A stretch of 64,000 nt of DNA from Zygnema cylindricum. Taxonomy: Eukaryota > Streptophyta > Zygnematophyceae > Zygnematales > Zygnemataceae. A model generated the notes under the pieces. That model had not been told where the DNA came from. It did no database searches and worked only from the letters and a program-made list of their open reading frames with translations. The stretch covers positions 599,080-663,079 of the forward strand of contig JBBHKE010002973.1 of NCBI GenBank assembly GCA_037447655.1. Reading direction: 5' to 3'. Shown piece by piece: positions 1 to 10,852 of the stretch (the first letter of the stretch is position 1; each line of letters begins with the position of its first letter). Both the position numbers and the translations under genes were made by a program.

Positions 1-429
1 TTTCTGGTGTTACCCGCCAGCACTTTCGCCAAAAAAGTTTTATAAAACTACTTGATTTCAGTTTCGTAAAATAACAAAAAAATACAAATGAAATTTTGAT
101 TTCCAGTTTTAGGGCAGAACATTTCCGGGCAGGGAAAAATTTTTGTAGCCGCCCGAAACAATTTCTTCCGCAACGTACATTAGACACACCCCAAATCGCT
201 CTCAGTAGATTCTTTGGCCAAGTTGATGAGAATCTGTACGGCTTCTCACTTTTTTGTCTTATTCGTGTGGGTCTAACCGAAGGAATGATTTTTTCCTTAG
301 AATTGGGACCTTAGATATTTGTACGGCTACTTTGTCGTTTATGATTTAATATGACATCACAACACTAGACTGTAATAAGTAATAACTCTGCAAAGTCTTG
401 CTTTGACGTTTTCCTTTATGTAATGTCAC

Positions 430-602
430 GCCACGTGGCAAATTGGTTACCTGCTTTTATAAAAATATTTATCAGTGAACAATTTTCCAGCTCTCTTTAC
501 AAATGCACATTTTTCCTTTGACTTGAGAGAGATGGCAGGTTTACACGTGGCAGGCTAAGAATAGGTTACAAATAATTAGGGTTTTAAAAAAGTTAGGGTT
601 TT
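430..602 (+). promoter_or_regulatory. G-box and telo-box motifs upstream of the AMT exons
   Basis: A palindromic GCCACGTGGC lies at 430-439 and an ACACGTGG at 543-550, both G-box (CACGTG) cores. Two TTAGGGTTT motifs, the reverse of the plant telo-box AAACCCTAA, follow at 576-584 and 593-602. In plants these motifs cluster in promoters, and here they sit 1 kb upstream of the first recognised ammonium transporter exon. That they drive that gene is inference; no TATA box or transcription start is identified. Confidence 0.35.
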
Positions 603-806
603 GCAATGGATTCTAGTTGACCTTAAGAGTTAATATTCATCTTTTATTTCCAACATTCCTCCATTTTTACACTGCAATTCTTTTTCCAAAAATAAAAATA
701 AAAAAATGATTTTTTAGCAAAACCAGCAATAAGCTCTGGTTTTTATTTTTTAGTACAGTTAATATAGTTATTTTTTCTTATTAGCAGGTAAGGGTAACAA
801 GGGAAA

Positions 807-956
807 GGGAGGACAGGGAGGACAGTGGAGGACAGTGGAGGACAGTGGAGGACAGGGAGGACAGGAGGACAAGGGAGGACAGGGAGGACAGGGAGGACAG
901 GGAGGACAAGGGAGGACAGGGAGGACAAGGGAGGACAGGGGAGGGCAGGGAAGGGA
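807..956. repeat. 10-bp minisatellite (GGAGGACAGK)n
   Basis: About 15 tandem units of a GGAGGACAG(G/T) decamer, with one-base indels giving GGACAAGGGA variants. The strand is purely G-rich and purine-biased. Short open frames across it in several phases come from the repeat, not from a gene. Confidence 0.9.
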
Positions 957-1159
957 CACTGATGGTTATTATTATTACTTTTTTTTTCCATTTTTGTAAA
1001 TGTGAAGCCAAAAGAAGGACAATTTTCAATGTACATACTTTTAAGGAAGAAGGGAGACAGGGAGGAGAGACGAGTGAGAGCAGTTTTGGAAAATTTTGGT
1101 TAAACTGAATGTTGTCGAGTTTCTACGCTGATATATGGAGGAAGGAAAAATTAGCATTT

Positions 1160-1606
1160 TCTGTCGCTCGCTCTTGCTCTCTCCCTCTCTCTCCCTCTTG
1201 CTCTCTCCCTCTCTCTCCCTTTTGCTCTCCTTTCTCTTTTAACTTTCTTTTTAGATTTCTAATTGAAGCTGACTGTTTTAAATTTTCTCCTCCCTCTCCT
1301 TCTCTCTTCTCTTCGTCGTCTCCTCTCCTGACAACTCTTTCTCTCTATCTTTTCTCTCGTCCTTCATGAAATCATTGCAGTTCCCTTTTACTTTTAGTTT
1401 TTCTTTTGCAACTGACTGCTAGGATTTTCTCACCCTTCGTTTCCCTCCTCTCCCTCTTCTCCCTTTCCTCTCATAACTTCTCTAATCCTCGCATTCTCTC
1501 ATCCTCTCATTCTCTCATCTTCTCATTCTCTCATCCTCACATTCTCTTATCTTCTCATTTTCCCTCCTCGACTCTCTTCATTTCCTCCTTTTTGTGGTTT
1601 CTTGTT
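1160..1606. repeat. CT-rich low-complexity intron tract
   Basis: Irregular CTCTCCCT and TCTCATCC units run almost up to the acceptor TTGTTGCAG at 1602-1610. The tract therefore serves as an oversized polypyrimidine tract for the next AMT exon. No coding sequence is seen. Confidence 0.8.
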
Positions 1607-1610
1607 GCAG

Positions 1611-3792
1611 CTCGGATTCTCTTTGTTGGAAGCCGGTACGGTCCGTTTCAAAAATACTCGAAATATTATGATAAAAAATGTTCTCGATACGTGTGTTTGT
1701 GCAATCGCCTTTTGGATGTTTGGATATGCTATTGGATTTGGAGACGGATCCCAATTTTTGGGCTGGCAATATCCAAAACGTGACGAGAAGATGGTGAGGA
1801 CCTTATCGACTTCAACTATTTCATCAACTATTTTATCAACTATTTTATCAACTATTTTATCTCTTGCCTTTCCATTAACATCGTGTAACATTAACGTTAA
1901 GTTCGATGAAACTCTTTCATTTAGTCAAATGAAATCTGTATGTTTAGTCGAGTCAAAGCCATTTATTTAGTCGAATCAAATCCTTTCGTTTAATCAAATC
2001 AAATTCGTCTGTTTAGTTGAATTATTTTTTGTTGTTTTGTAAATTCAACTTCCTTTGTTTAGGTGAATCAAGTCCATTTGTCTAGTTGAATCACATCCTT
2101 TTGTTTAGTCAAATCAATTTTTTTGTCTAGTTAAATTAAATCCTTTTGTTTAGACGAATTAAATCCTTTTCTTTAGTTGAATCGTTTAGTCAAATCACAT
2201 CTTTTTGTTTTGTCGGCCAAATCTTTTTGTTTGAACCAATGTAATCCTTTCGTGTTGGTGAATCAAAACCTTCTGTTTTGTTCAACCAAATCAGGAATGC
2301 AGGACAAATGACGAGGAAAGTAATATTTAAAAAAAAACAATTTATTTTCTTTGTTTCCCTTTTCAAATTGTGAAGATTAATTCTGGATTATTTCCCATTT
2401 GCTTATTTCCAATCAAACTCATGAATGCTTTAGTTACCCATGAAGAAAACTTAGTGGTGTGTATCGGCAAGAAATTTATCGCGATAACACCGATACTGAT
2501 AGTTATCGGTTATCGAACGGTCAGGGGTCCCGATATATCGCTCCGAGACCAACAAATTCCTTATCGGCGATAAGTGGAAAAAATATAATACGCTATATAA
2601 TAGTAATTTATAATATACTGTACTATATTTTCACCGTATATAGCGTGGTATGCCACGTGTAAAAATATGTTCCGTACTGTGTAACGGAATAACGGCGGTT
2701 CAGTACGACGGAATAAACCGTACAAATGTACGATACGAACCGTACAATTATCGCCGATAGTTATCGGTACCGGTGTTATCGCGATAAATAACCAATATTA
2801 TCGGTTTTTTATCGGCGATAACACCAGTTTCGATATATCGTGCCAATATATCGATTATCGGCATCCAAAAAAAGGTACATATCGATTATCGGCAAAACCT
2901 TGCCGATACACAACACTAAGAAAACTCTATTTCATCTCGGAAATTGGATAAATTCAGGAATGAGTGAATGTTGTTTTTTTGTTCACCATATTCTAATTTA
3001 ATAATGGACAGATTTGGAATGTTGATGCTCATTGTCAAAAAAAATTGACATGTAATTTCATTGCTTTCTTAACTAATGTGGTCAGGATTTTGGAAAATAC
3101 ATAACTTTTTTGGAAAATACATAACTTTTATCAAGTCAATTTTGCAAGAGTTTGCAAGGAAGTCAAGAAGGCAAAGCTGTTTTTTTGGTCCAATTTTATA
3201 CCAAACCTCGTTCATTGTCTTTGCACAAAGTGTGGGCTTTCAAATAGCAACATTCAAACATTTTAAACTAAATTAATTTGCGTTTGTGGGCATTTGAAAT
3301 GAGCATTCAAAATAAAAAGTAGTATGGTCAAACTACATGGTTATTGTGGTATTTTGTCAATAAATAATAGCTGTCATACCATTTTTAATCCAGGCTAATA
3401 CTGGTGCTTTCCTTCCAGATTGAGTAGTTTTCACAATTTTTACTGTCTCGTACTTAACAGATTTCTGTGTTTGATCTTCAAAAACCGTCACATGGAAATA
3501 GTTCATAAGTATCATGGACCACACTTTTAATAATGAACTTTGTAGTTTACTTTTGGAGAGCAATGTAATGTAATGTAACCTTCAAGCTGGATATGTGTTT
3601 TTGTGTCTCATTTTGTTTGTTTGTTTTTTTTTTTTTTCGGGTTGGTTCTTCACAGATTGCTTTTGCCGGCAATATGGATGGTATAGATGGAGTTCAATTT
3701 TTTTTTCAGTTTACTTTTGCCGCAACATCGACGACAATTATTGCCGGAGCTGTTGCTGAGCGTACTCATTTATGGGCTTATCTTTTTTACAA
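1611..3792 (+). CDS. AMT: Ammonium transporter (AMT family), partial gene, two exons
   Basis: Exon a (1611-1793) follows TTGTTGCAG and ends at donor GTGAGG. It reads LGFSLLEAGTVRFKNTRN and continues through an NIM-KNVLD-like segment, the conserved AMT/MEP helix with the E-A-G-x-V-R-x-K-N motif. Exon b (3656-3792) follows CTTCACAG and ends AA|GTCAGT. It encodes the family signature around FAATSTTIIAGAVAERT. Both exons are in phase with each other (183 nt, then phase 0). Members are integral membrane proteins that move ammonium, normally 11 helices and 450-500 aa, so only about a quarter is present. The upstream N-terminal exon was not found. Downstream exons, including the conserved pore histidines, should lie past 3792, but a CT microsatellite and a 10-N gap intervene at 4593 and nothing after the gap resembles AMT. 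An assembly break is likelier than a pseudogene, because both exons are open and have good splice sites. Confidence 0.85.
1812..2290. repeat. Degenerate tandem repeats inside the AMT intron
   Basis: A 12-bp unit TTTATCAACTAT is repeated about four times at 1812-1862. A much looser repeat of about 22-27 bp with core TTTAGTCGAATCAAATCC then runs to about 2290, in at least a dozen diverged units. It does not keep an open frame. It is part of the 1.86-kb intron between the two AMT exons. Confidence 0.75.
2452..2918. mobile_element. hAT-type MITE with 8-bp target duplication
   Basis: The element starts TAGTGGTGTGTATCGGCAAG and ends with its inverted complement CTTGCCGATACACAACACTA, with one mismatch in 20. 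It is flanked by a perfect 8-bp direct repeat AGAAAACT (2444-2451 and 2919-2926). An 8-bp duplication with TAGTG-type ends is the hallmark of hAT transposons. The 467-bp body has no transposase and is packed with ATCGCGAT and CGATATATCG palindromes, so it is non-autonomous. It sits in the AMT intron. A related element is at 43303-43677. Confidence 0.92.
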
Positions 3793-4469
3793 GTCAGTAA
3801 TGATTTGCCTTAATTGTTTTTAATCTGCCTTAATTGTTTTTTTTTATATATAAAGTCAGTAGAAATCTGCCTTAATTGAATTATGGTTATGTATATAGAA
3901 ACAATCTGGTGTAACTTGCGCTTATGTACGTGACTCGTTTCCTTCCTTTGGTCTGTTTCTTTTCCGTCTGAATACAAATTTTCTGTTTATAGTCAGGAAT
4001 GCAACTCTTGGGAGTGTTTAACGTTTTTGTAAAAATTTTCCAGTTCAAATTTTGAGCTTATATTTACATTTTTCAGCTGTACCTGAAAAGTTAAACAAAC
4101 TATGTTTTTGTGCTAAGAATTAAGATTTAGTGAATTTGATTTTTCTTTACTCGTATTTTGTCAAAGCCCCTTTTCTTCTCTCTGTAAATGTCTCTTTAAT
4201 TTTTATTTCTGTTCTTTTGCTATTCATTATAATTTAAATTGGCCTCTCCCCACTGCATTTGCCTACTCTCGACTCCCTTTCATTCTTCTTCTCCCCTTTC
4301 CCTTTTTGCATACCTCTCTCTGTATATCTCTCCCATTGTTCACGCCCCACTTGTTCATGTCTCTCTGCCTCCCCGCTCATCCTCTCCTCTCCTCGCCTCC
4401 CTATTGTGTTCATCGTCCTTTGCCTCCTTTCCGTCTGTGGTTCAAGGGCTATGTCAAGCAGGAGCTTCC

Positions 4470-4512
4470 TCTCCCTCTCTTTCTTCCTTCTCTTTCTCTC
4501 CTTCTCTTCTCT

Positions 4513-4592
<80 letters not shown>
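4470..4592. repeat. (CT)n microsatellite abutting an assembly gap
   Basis: CT-rich sequence passes into an uninterrupted (TC)n run from about 4508 to 4592 and then into ten Ns (4593-4602). The gap probably reflects failure to assemble through the repeat. The true spacing, and the neighbour on the other side, are therefore uncertain. Confidence 0.95.
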
Positions 4593-4635
4593 NNNNNNNN
4601 NNGTCGGCCGATCAAATAGAAATGCACCGGTGGAT

Positions 4636-5165
4636 CAAACAGAAATTCAGTTTGCACACCAGGAGAAACCGCAAACAGAAATTCAGTTTGCACACCAGGA
4701 CAAACCGATAACAGTAAAGAAATTCAGTTTGCACACCAGGACAAACCGAAAACAGTAAAGCAGCCATTCCACCAAATCTTCCAAGGCCAGAGCGCAACTA
4801 AGGCAAAACGCTGCTGGTCATAACACAACTTACGATAAAGGCGCCGACCAAAGGCCTACCATAAAAACGCCTACATTTGAACTATACTTCTAAGTATACG
4901 TACAAACAAAACCGTACAAAACCTAACAAAACGTTCACACTAAACGAATACACATTGTTCACACCAAACGACAACTAAACCTGGTCGTCGCAAAACGGAA
5001 TCAACGCGAGACCGGAACCTTCTAAACCACCTTACCGACGAAATGACAAAAGCCAAACAGGACCACACGTTTGACTTAAAGAAATGACAATAGCCAAACA
5101 GGACCACACGTTTGACTTAAAGACAAACGCCAAAGAGGACCACACGTTTGACTTAAAGACAAACT
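4636..5165. repeat. Two short tandem arrays after the gap
   Basis: A roughly 36-bp unit containing AAATTCAGTTTGCACACC is repeated three times at 4636-4760, the last copy carrying a short insertion. A 41-bp unit containing GGACCACACGTTTGACTT is repeated three times at 5041-5165. The sequence between them (4761-5040) has no recognisable gene. The arrays look like the decayed untranslated part of a repeat element, but no termini were found. Confidence 0.75.
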
Positions 5166-7329
5166 AGGTGGCCACGTAAAGATAAACTAGCCGGCTGCGC
5201 GATAGATTGCGGCGGACGATTACAACATTGAACCTGACATCTTTTGTCCCACCCTAGACTACCCTATGGTGCCCAAATTTTGTAAATTTTTCAAGCTTGA
5301 CTTTCCCTACCCAAAACTCTTGAAATGTCCTCGGCCCCTCCCTATGGGTAAATTGTGCACGCACCCCTTGAGGGGCACATTCTCTTCTTTGAAATGAGAA
5401 ACCATTGATTATCTAAATGTGCGTCGGATCGTTTGCTTCTAGACTCCACGAAACAGATCACAGATAAAATCCATAAACATATACAAGGAATCTAAAGACT
5501 TTTAGCTTTTTACACTAAACCCCTCTGCTTCCAATGTACCGGAAACCTTCATACCTTTAGCGCGAAGGCGTCCCTTGAAGGGTGAGCTATAAGTAAGAAT
5601 GTTTCAATGTTCCCTATATATTTCTCTAAGTGAAGATTTATCTAGAAGCATACTCATTAATACACTTCAACAATACATCAAAAAACACGTGTAACAATAG
5701 TAACAAAGTAATGATGAAAGAGGCACATATAAAAAGATGTGGAGCTTAAAGCCTAATGAATGGAAACATGAATTCAAAGACAAATTTATATCCTATACAT
5801 TTTTTACCTATATATATATCAGAATTCATTCTTAAAGTTGGACCATTAGTTTAATCACAAAGCTTTGTTGAATCCAACCAATGAGGATTAAGAATGGATC
5901 ACAGTCTAATGTGTTAGATCTTTACAAGCATTTTGGGCCATTACACACGAAATTACCCAAGTTGTTCTGTGCCATGCTGATACATAGAAACTAATCTAGA
6001 AGAAGAATTTGACTCACTATAAATATCTAAATACAAGTTAAAATCCAACGATATAAATATTTTAATATGTTGTGCTCTACATTATCATATGTGCCATCAA
6101 GCAATTGTATTGACCATTTTTTTTAAAAGGTATGCTAAGTCAACGAGACGAATCTTGATTGGCGAAGGCCCCTTTCGCCAACCATACCTTTGGATCCAAC
6201 ATGTCTAATTCTGCCGTTCATTTTGTTACCCTGGCTGCCAAGGCAGTTGGACTCGATAGCTATCAAACTCACGACTTCGAGTGCTCCATTCCCTTACGGC
6301 TAAAGTGAAGGCGTGCTCTTCTTGGGATTGAGACGCCTTCTGTTGGCGTGCTTACTTGATATATCCTTGCTTCCCCATATTCCCTTAAGACTTGCTCCAC
6401 GACTCTTGTTTATGTGGCCCACCTTCGACTCCATTGTGGTGGCGAGGTTTTGTAAATTTTCTTGTGGTCCTTGAATTTTGTTATCTATAACCATTGTGAT
6501 ATAAATCCACAATATGGGCCAATCCAGAATATTTCCCTCCCTCTAGGTTTTTTTTTCTATATTGAGACTTTCGTCTTCGATATGTTTTGTGCGAGGGTTT
6601 TTTTCCTACCAACCTTCCTCGCCCACTGTTGGACGTGAACCTACCTAGCCTTTAGGGACAACCACTGGTTGTCTCTTCCCACGACTCTCGCCTTTCTATA
6701 CCCCCCTAGGAAGAGACGTGTTGATTGTCTCTTTTGCATACATATTTTATTTTGATTTAGGTGCATAAACCTTAATTTAGGTTTTTTCACGACTAAAAGA
6801 TGTCGTTCTCTGTTTTGTTAGAGTAAATTTACATCAATATAGATCCTTAACTATAATAAGGTTGTTGTTTGGGGGAAGAAATTCCAAAACGGCCGCATGT
6901 TAGAGTTAATGTTAACTCTAATTAGGTCCATAATGGACAAAATTGATAGACACAAAGTGGCAAATAATTGGTTCTCCTTCTCATTCCACGTGGCCAACTT
7001 ATCGTCCACATAAATTCTAAGAAAACGAATTAGATTATGTACCACCAATTGTTTACTATGTTATGAACTTGCACATAAAAACCAAACTAAAATTTAACCT
7101 TTATTCGAGGACCATCCTTTCCATAGCTCTTTAACCCAATTTTTCCCATTTTTTTTGTCCTTCCTTTGCTTTTCAAGAAATGCACTTGTGTTAACGCATT
7201 TTTGAAACACGTGTGCGAAAATCCATGCAGATCATTGAGGTCTTCCTACCTAGCGGAAAAAAATCATACCCTTCAACAACCCAAAAATTTCATTCAAGAT
7301 AATAGAAAACAATTAAGTTTTTTTCCATT
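5166..7329. other. No gene recognised
   Basis: Both strands lack any reading frame with recognisable protein features; the longest frames are under 75 codons. The stretch at 6600-6735 contains CCACTGTTGGACGTGAA followed by a run ending CCCACGAC. It resembles 21708-21785, so part of this region is a dispersed repeat of unknown class. Confidence 0.5.
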
Positions 7330-8893
7330 ACTCTTATTACCTCTCTTATTATCTATCTTTATACCCTTCTATCCTTTTCCTGAAACCAATTTTGCATATT
7401 CTTTTTGTTTTCCTCTCTCTACCTCTCTACTGTTCTTTCTCTCTCAATCTCTCGCTCTTTCTCTCTCAAGCTCTCCATCTGTTTTTGTTGCACACTCCCT
7501 CGTTACCCTTTTCCCTTTCCTTATCCCTCTCTCTCTTTCTCAATTTATAGCCCCATTTTAATCCCTCATTATGTTGAAAAGTTCTTAATTTTTCTCTCCC
7601 TCTCCCTTTCTCAAACCCTCTCCCTCTCTCCTTCTCCATATTGTCTCCCTCTCCATCTCGTATTCCTCTCCATCTGGTATTCCTCACCCTCTCCGCTCCC
7701 TCTATTCTCCCGCTAACTCTTCTCTCCTCTCAATCTCGTATCCCTCTCACTCTAACTCTCACTCCTCTACTCCTCTCCGTCTCCATCCATCTATCTACCG
7801 CTCGCTCCCACTCTCCCTCTCCCTTCCTTCTACCTCTCTCTCCCTTATTTCCTCCATCTCTTTCTCCCTCTCCCTCTCCCTCTCGCTCTCCCTCACCCTC
7901 TCCCTCTCCCTCTACCTCTCCCTCTATCCCTTTCTCCTTTTCTCCTTCTCCCTCTCCCTCTACCTCTTCCTCTTTTTCTCCCCCTTTCTCTCACTCTCCC
8001 TCTGCCCCTCCCTCTCCCTCTCTCTCTCCCTCTCCTCCTCCCTATTCTTGTCAATATTCCTTTCACGACCACATTCTCTCCCACACCCTCTTCCTCATTC
8101 TCATCCTCTGCCTCGCCCTCACCCTCTCCCTCTAACTATCCTTATCCCTCCACCTCTCCTCTTCCTCTAACCCTCCCCCTCCCTCTCCCTTTCCCTCTTC
8201 CTCTCCCTCTCCCTCTCCCTCTCACTCTCCCTCGAACTATCCTACTCCCTCTCCCTCACCCTAGAACTATCCTAGTCCCTCTTCCTCTCCTCTCCCTCTC
8301 CCCCTCCCTCTCTCTTCCCTTCTTCCTCTCCTTCTCCCTCCTCCCTCTCCTCTTCTTCTCCCTCCCTCCCTCTCCCACCCTCCCTTTCTCTCTTCCTCCC
8401 TCCCTCTCCCTCTTCCTCTTCTTCTCCCTCTCCCTCTCCCACCTTCACTTTTCCTCTCCCATCTTATCCCTCTTTTTCTTAAACCTTTACCCCTATCCTC
8501 CTCCCCCTCCCCCCCTCTTTCCTCTCCCTCTCCCTCATCTTCATCCTCTGCCTCGCCCTCTCCCTCTACCTCTAACAATCCTTGTCCCTCTCCCTCTTCC
8601 TTTCCTCCTCCCTCTACCTCTTCCACCCTCTCTCTTCCTCTCCCTCCTCTCTCCCTCTCCCTCCCTCTTCCTCTCGTAGTCCCTCACCCAGCATCTCTTG
8701 TCCTCTCCCTCCCTCTCTTTTTCTATCCCTCCCGCTCCATCCCTCTAACTTTCTCTCTATCCCTCTCTCTCACTTTACCTTCCTCTTCCTACATCTCTCC
8801 TTTTATTTCCTTCCCCCCCTCCATCTCTCCTTTTCTCTTCCTCTCTCATTCTCTCCCTTCCCCCCTCTCCCTTTGTCTCTCTATCCCTCTTTC
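7330..8893. repeat. 1.6-kb CT-rich low-complexity block
   Basis: Almost the whole interval consists of CCCTCT, CTCCCT and CTTCCT words on the plus strand with very few purines. Long open frames in several phases (Ser/Pro/Leu-rich forward, Arg/Gly/Glu-rich reverse) are products of the repeat. It ends exactly where the LTR at 8894 begins. Confidence 0.9.
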
Positions 8894-9340
8894 TGTTAGA
8901 TGATTAGGCTTTGCTATAAGTATTATGTATTAAGACAACTAATAACATTTAGAATACCGAAATCTAAAATTATATACTGTTTCATTATCTAGGATTTCGG
9001 TAATTCAGTCTACTAGTCTGTCTTGTCAGATCTGTATCTTGCAGATCCGTACATCTGTTTTCTGACTTGTCAGATCTGTTTTCTCTACGTACTTAAATTT
9101 TCGTCAGAATGGAATCCGGTCAAAGATCTCTTTTATAACTCTTGACCGGATCCTTGACTGAAGGGTCAAGTGACTCTTCGAGTTAGTTCCTTCGGACCCT
9201 GAGAGGTCACTCTCAGAATACTTTCTTTTCTTATTTAAAGCCTGTTTTGTTTTATTGTTTTTATCAATTTTAACACTTATACTTCAGGCTACCTTTTATC
9301 TTCCACTCTATTTTCTATTGCCATGTCTTCAAATCTAATA
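8894..9340 (+). mobile_element. 5' LTR of a truncated Ty1/copia family A copy
   Basis: It starts TGTTAGATGATTAGGC and ends TCTAATA just before GGTTATGGGC, matching the LTRs of the full element at 10400-15583 almost throughout. It contains the same ATG near its 3' end (9323) that starts gag. It is preceded directly by the CT-rich block, and no target duplication can be identified because the 3' end of this copy is missing. Confidence 0.9.
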
Positions 9341-9738
9341 GGTTATGGGCCATCCAACGCCAATACCGTTGCAAAATTTAATGGCTCAGACTTTTACGGA
9401 TGGAAGTGTCAGATTGAGCACCTTTTGCGCCGCGAAAAACTCTGGTCAATCACCTGTGGCAGCGAGATCGAACCTGCAGATGCTGCCGAAAAAACCAAAT
9501 GGCTCGCTCGCAACAAAGAAGCCCATTCTCGACTTGTTCTTGCGCTGTGGTCATCGCAAATTGACATCATCCGCGACGCCACTTCAGCGCACGAAGCATG
9601 GTCACTTTTGACCTCTGCTTATGAAAATCAGTCCTGGTCTAATAAGTTATTCCTCAAGCGGCAGCTCAACTCCTACCGAAAGCTACCTACCGATTCTATT
9701 CACATCTATGTTCAGCATCTAAAATCCTTGGCAGGATA
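9323..9738 (+). pseudogene. Truncated gag of copia family A
   Basis: About 138 codons are nearly identical to the N-terminus of the intact Gag-Pol at 10835, including FNGSDFYGW and the RREKLWSI segment of the copia gag (UBN2-like) domain. The match stops in the codons for LKSLAG. A TAG follows, and the sequence changes abruptly into GA-rich simple sequence at 9739. Zinc knuckle, protease and pol are absent, so this is a dead fragment, probably broken by recombination rather than point decay. Confidence 0.9.
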
Positions 9739-10080
9739 GCGCAGAGACAAAGACAGGCATATAAAGACAGAGCAACAGAAGAGAGAAAAAGAGAGAGAGA
9801 GGACTGAGCGACAGAGACAGAGACAAACAAAGGGAGCCGGACACTGAGGATGCGCGAACACAGAAAAAGAAAACGGAGAGAGAACGGAGACAGGGACAGA
9901 GAGAGACAGATCAGGATACAGAGACAGAGAGAGAGAGAGAGATTAGGGAGACAGAGAGTGAGAGACAGATCACACAGACAGAGACAGAGAGAGACCGATC
10001 ACGACACAAAGAGAGAAGGAAAGAGGAGCACACACAGAGAGAAAGTTAGATAAGCAAGCGAGAGAAAAAGAGAGAAGGAA

Positions 10081-10162
<82 letters not shown>
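9739..10162. repeat. GA-rich tract ending in (GA)n
   Basis: Irregular GAGACAGA and ACAGAGAGAGA sequence passes into a pure (GA)n run at about 10080-10162. It joins the truncated gag to the TPR exon. On the minus strand it forms the CT-rich start of the intron that follows the TPR exon's GTACGT donor. Confidence 0.9.
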
Positions 10163-10164
<2 letters not shown>

Positions 10165-10168
10165 GTAC

Positions 10169-10318
10169 TGCAGAAGCAAAGTCGCCTATAGCATGGAGGC
10201 ACGAGGCTCTCAAGTATCGGCATTCCACACTATTAGGGTCCAACTGAAGAGCCAATTCCAAAAGTTCTATTGCCCCTCTGCATTTTCCGGAAGGCCCTCT
10301 CCCATATTGACTTCAAAT
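10169..10318 (-). CDS. Orphan TPR-repeat exon
   Basis: On the minus strand the frame reads GAIELLELALQLDPNSVECR and continues YLRASCLHAIGDFASA. The small, aromatic and proline pattern fits one and a half tetratricopeptide repeats. It ends at a clean donor, GCA|GTACGT. Upstream, a T-run with CTAG (10321-10324 on plus) is a natural acceptor, but the TPR frame meets a TGA a few bases inside, so a second AG about 10 bases in may be used. No further exons of this gene were found. The exon lies between two copia A copies, so it is either a live gene with very long, invaded introns or a leftover fragment. TPR proteins are protein-interaction scaffolds; no specific function can be given. Confidence 0.6.
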
Positions 10319-10399
10319 TTCTAGAAAAAAAAAACCGTTTATGAGTTTGCTCTTTTATTTAATAACAGGTGAATTTATGTTTACATGAGAGTTTGTATT

Positions 10400-10852
10400 T
10401 GTTAGATGAATAGGCTTTGCTAGAAGTATTCTGTATTAAGACAACTAGTAACATTTAGAATACCGAAATCTAGAATTACAGACTGTTTCAGTATCTAGGA
10501 TTTCGGTAATTCAGTCTTCTAGTCTGTCTTGTCAGGTCTGTCTCTTGCAGATCTGTAGATCTATTTTCTGTCTTGTCAGATCTGTTTTCTCTACGTACTT
10601 GAATTTTCGTCAGAATGAATGGAATCCGGTCAGAGATCTGTTTTATAACTCTTGACCGGATCCTTTGACTGAAGGGTCAAGTGACCCTTCGAGTTAGTTC
10701 CTTCAGTCCCTGAGAGGTCACTCTCAGAATACTTTCCTTTTCTTATTTAAAGCCTGTTTTGTTTTATTGTTTCCATCAATTCTAAAACTTATATTTCAGG
10801 CTACCTTTTATCTTCCACTCTATTTTCTGTTGCCATGACTTCTAATCTAATA
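10400..10852 (+). repeat. 5' LTR of element A
   Basis: The LTR contains an imperfect hairpin, ATCCGGTCAGAG pairing with CTCTTGACCGGAT (10625-10663 region), whose loop holds TTTTATAA, a plausible TATA box. A second inverted pair is CCGAAATCTAGA and TCTAGGATTTCGG. The gag ATG is at 10835, inside the LTR. Confidence 0.9.

Noticed and set aside
797-1108. Possible CRISPR-like or coding repeat array.
   Set aside because: Units are contiguous 10-mers without spacers, in a eukaryotic context; it is a minisatellite.
7641-8899. Overlapping open frames of 100-160 codons on both strands.
   Set aside because: Artefacts of CCCTCT-type repeats (Ser/Pro forward, Arg/Gly/Glu reverse).
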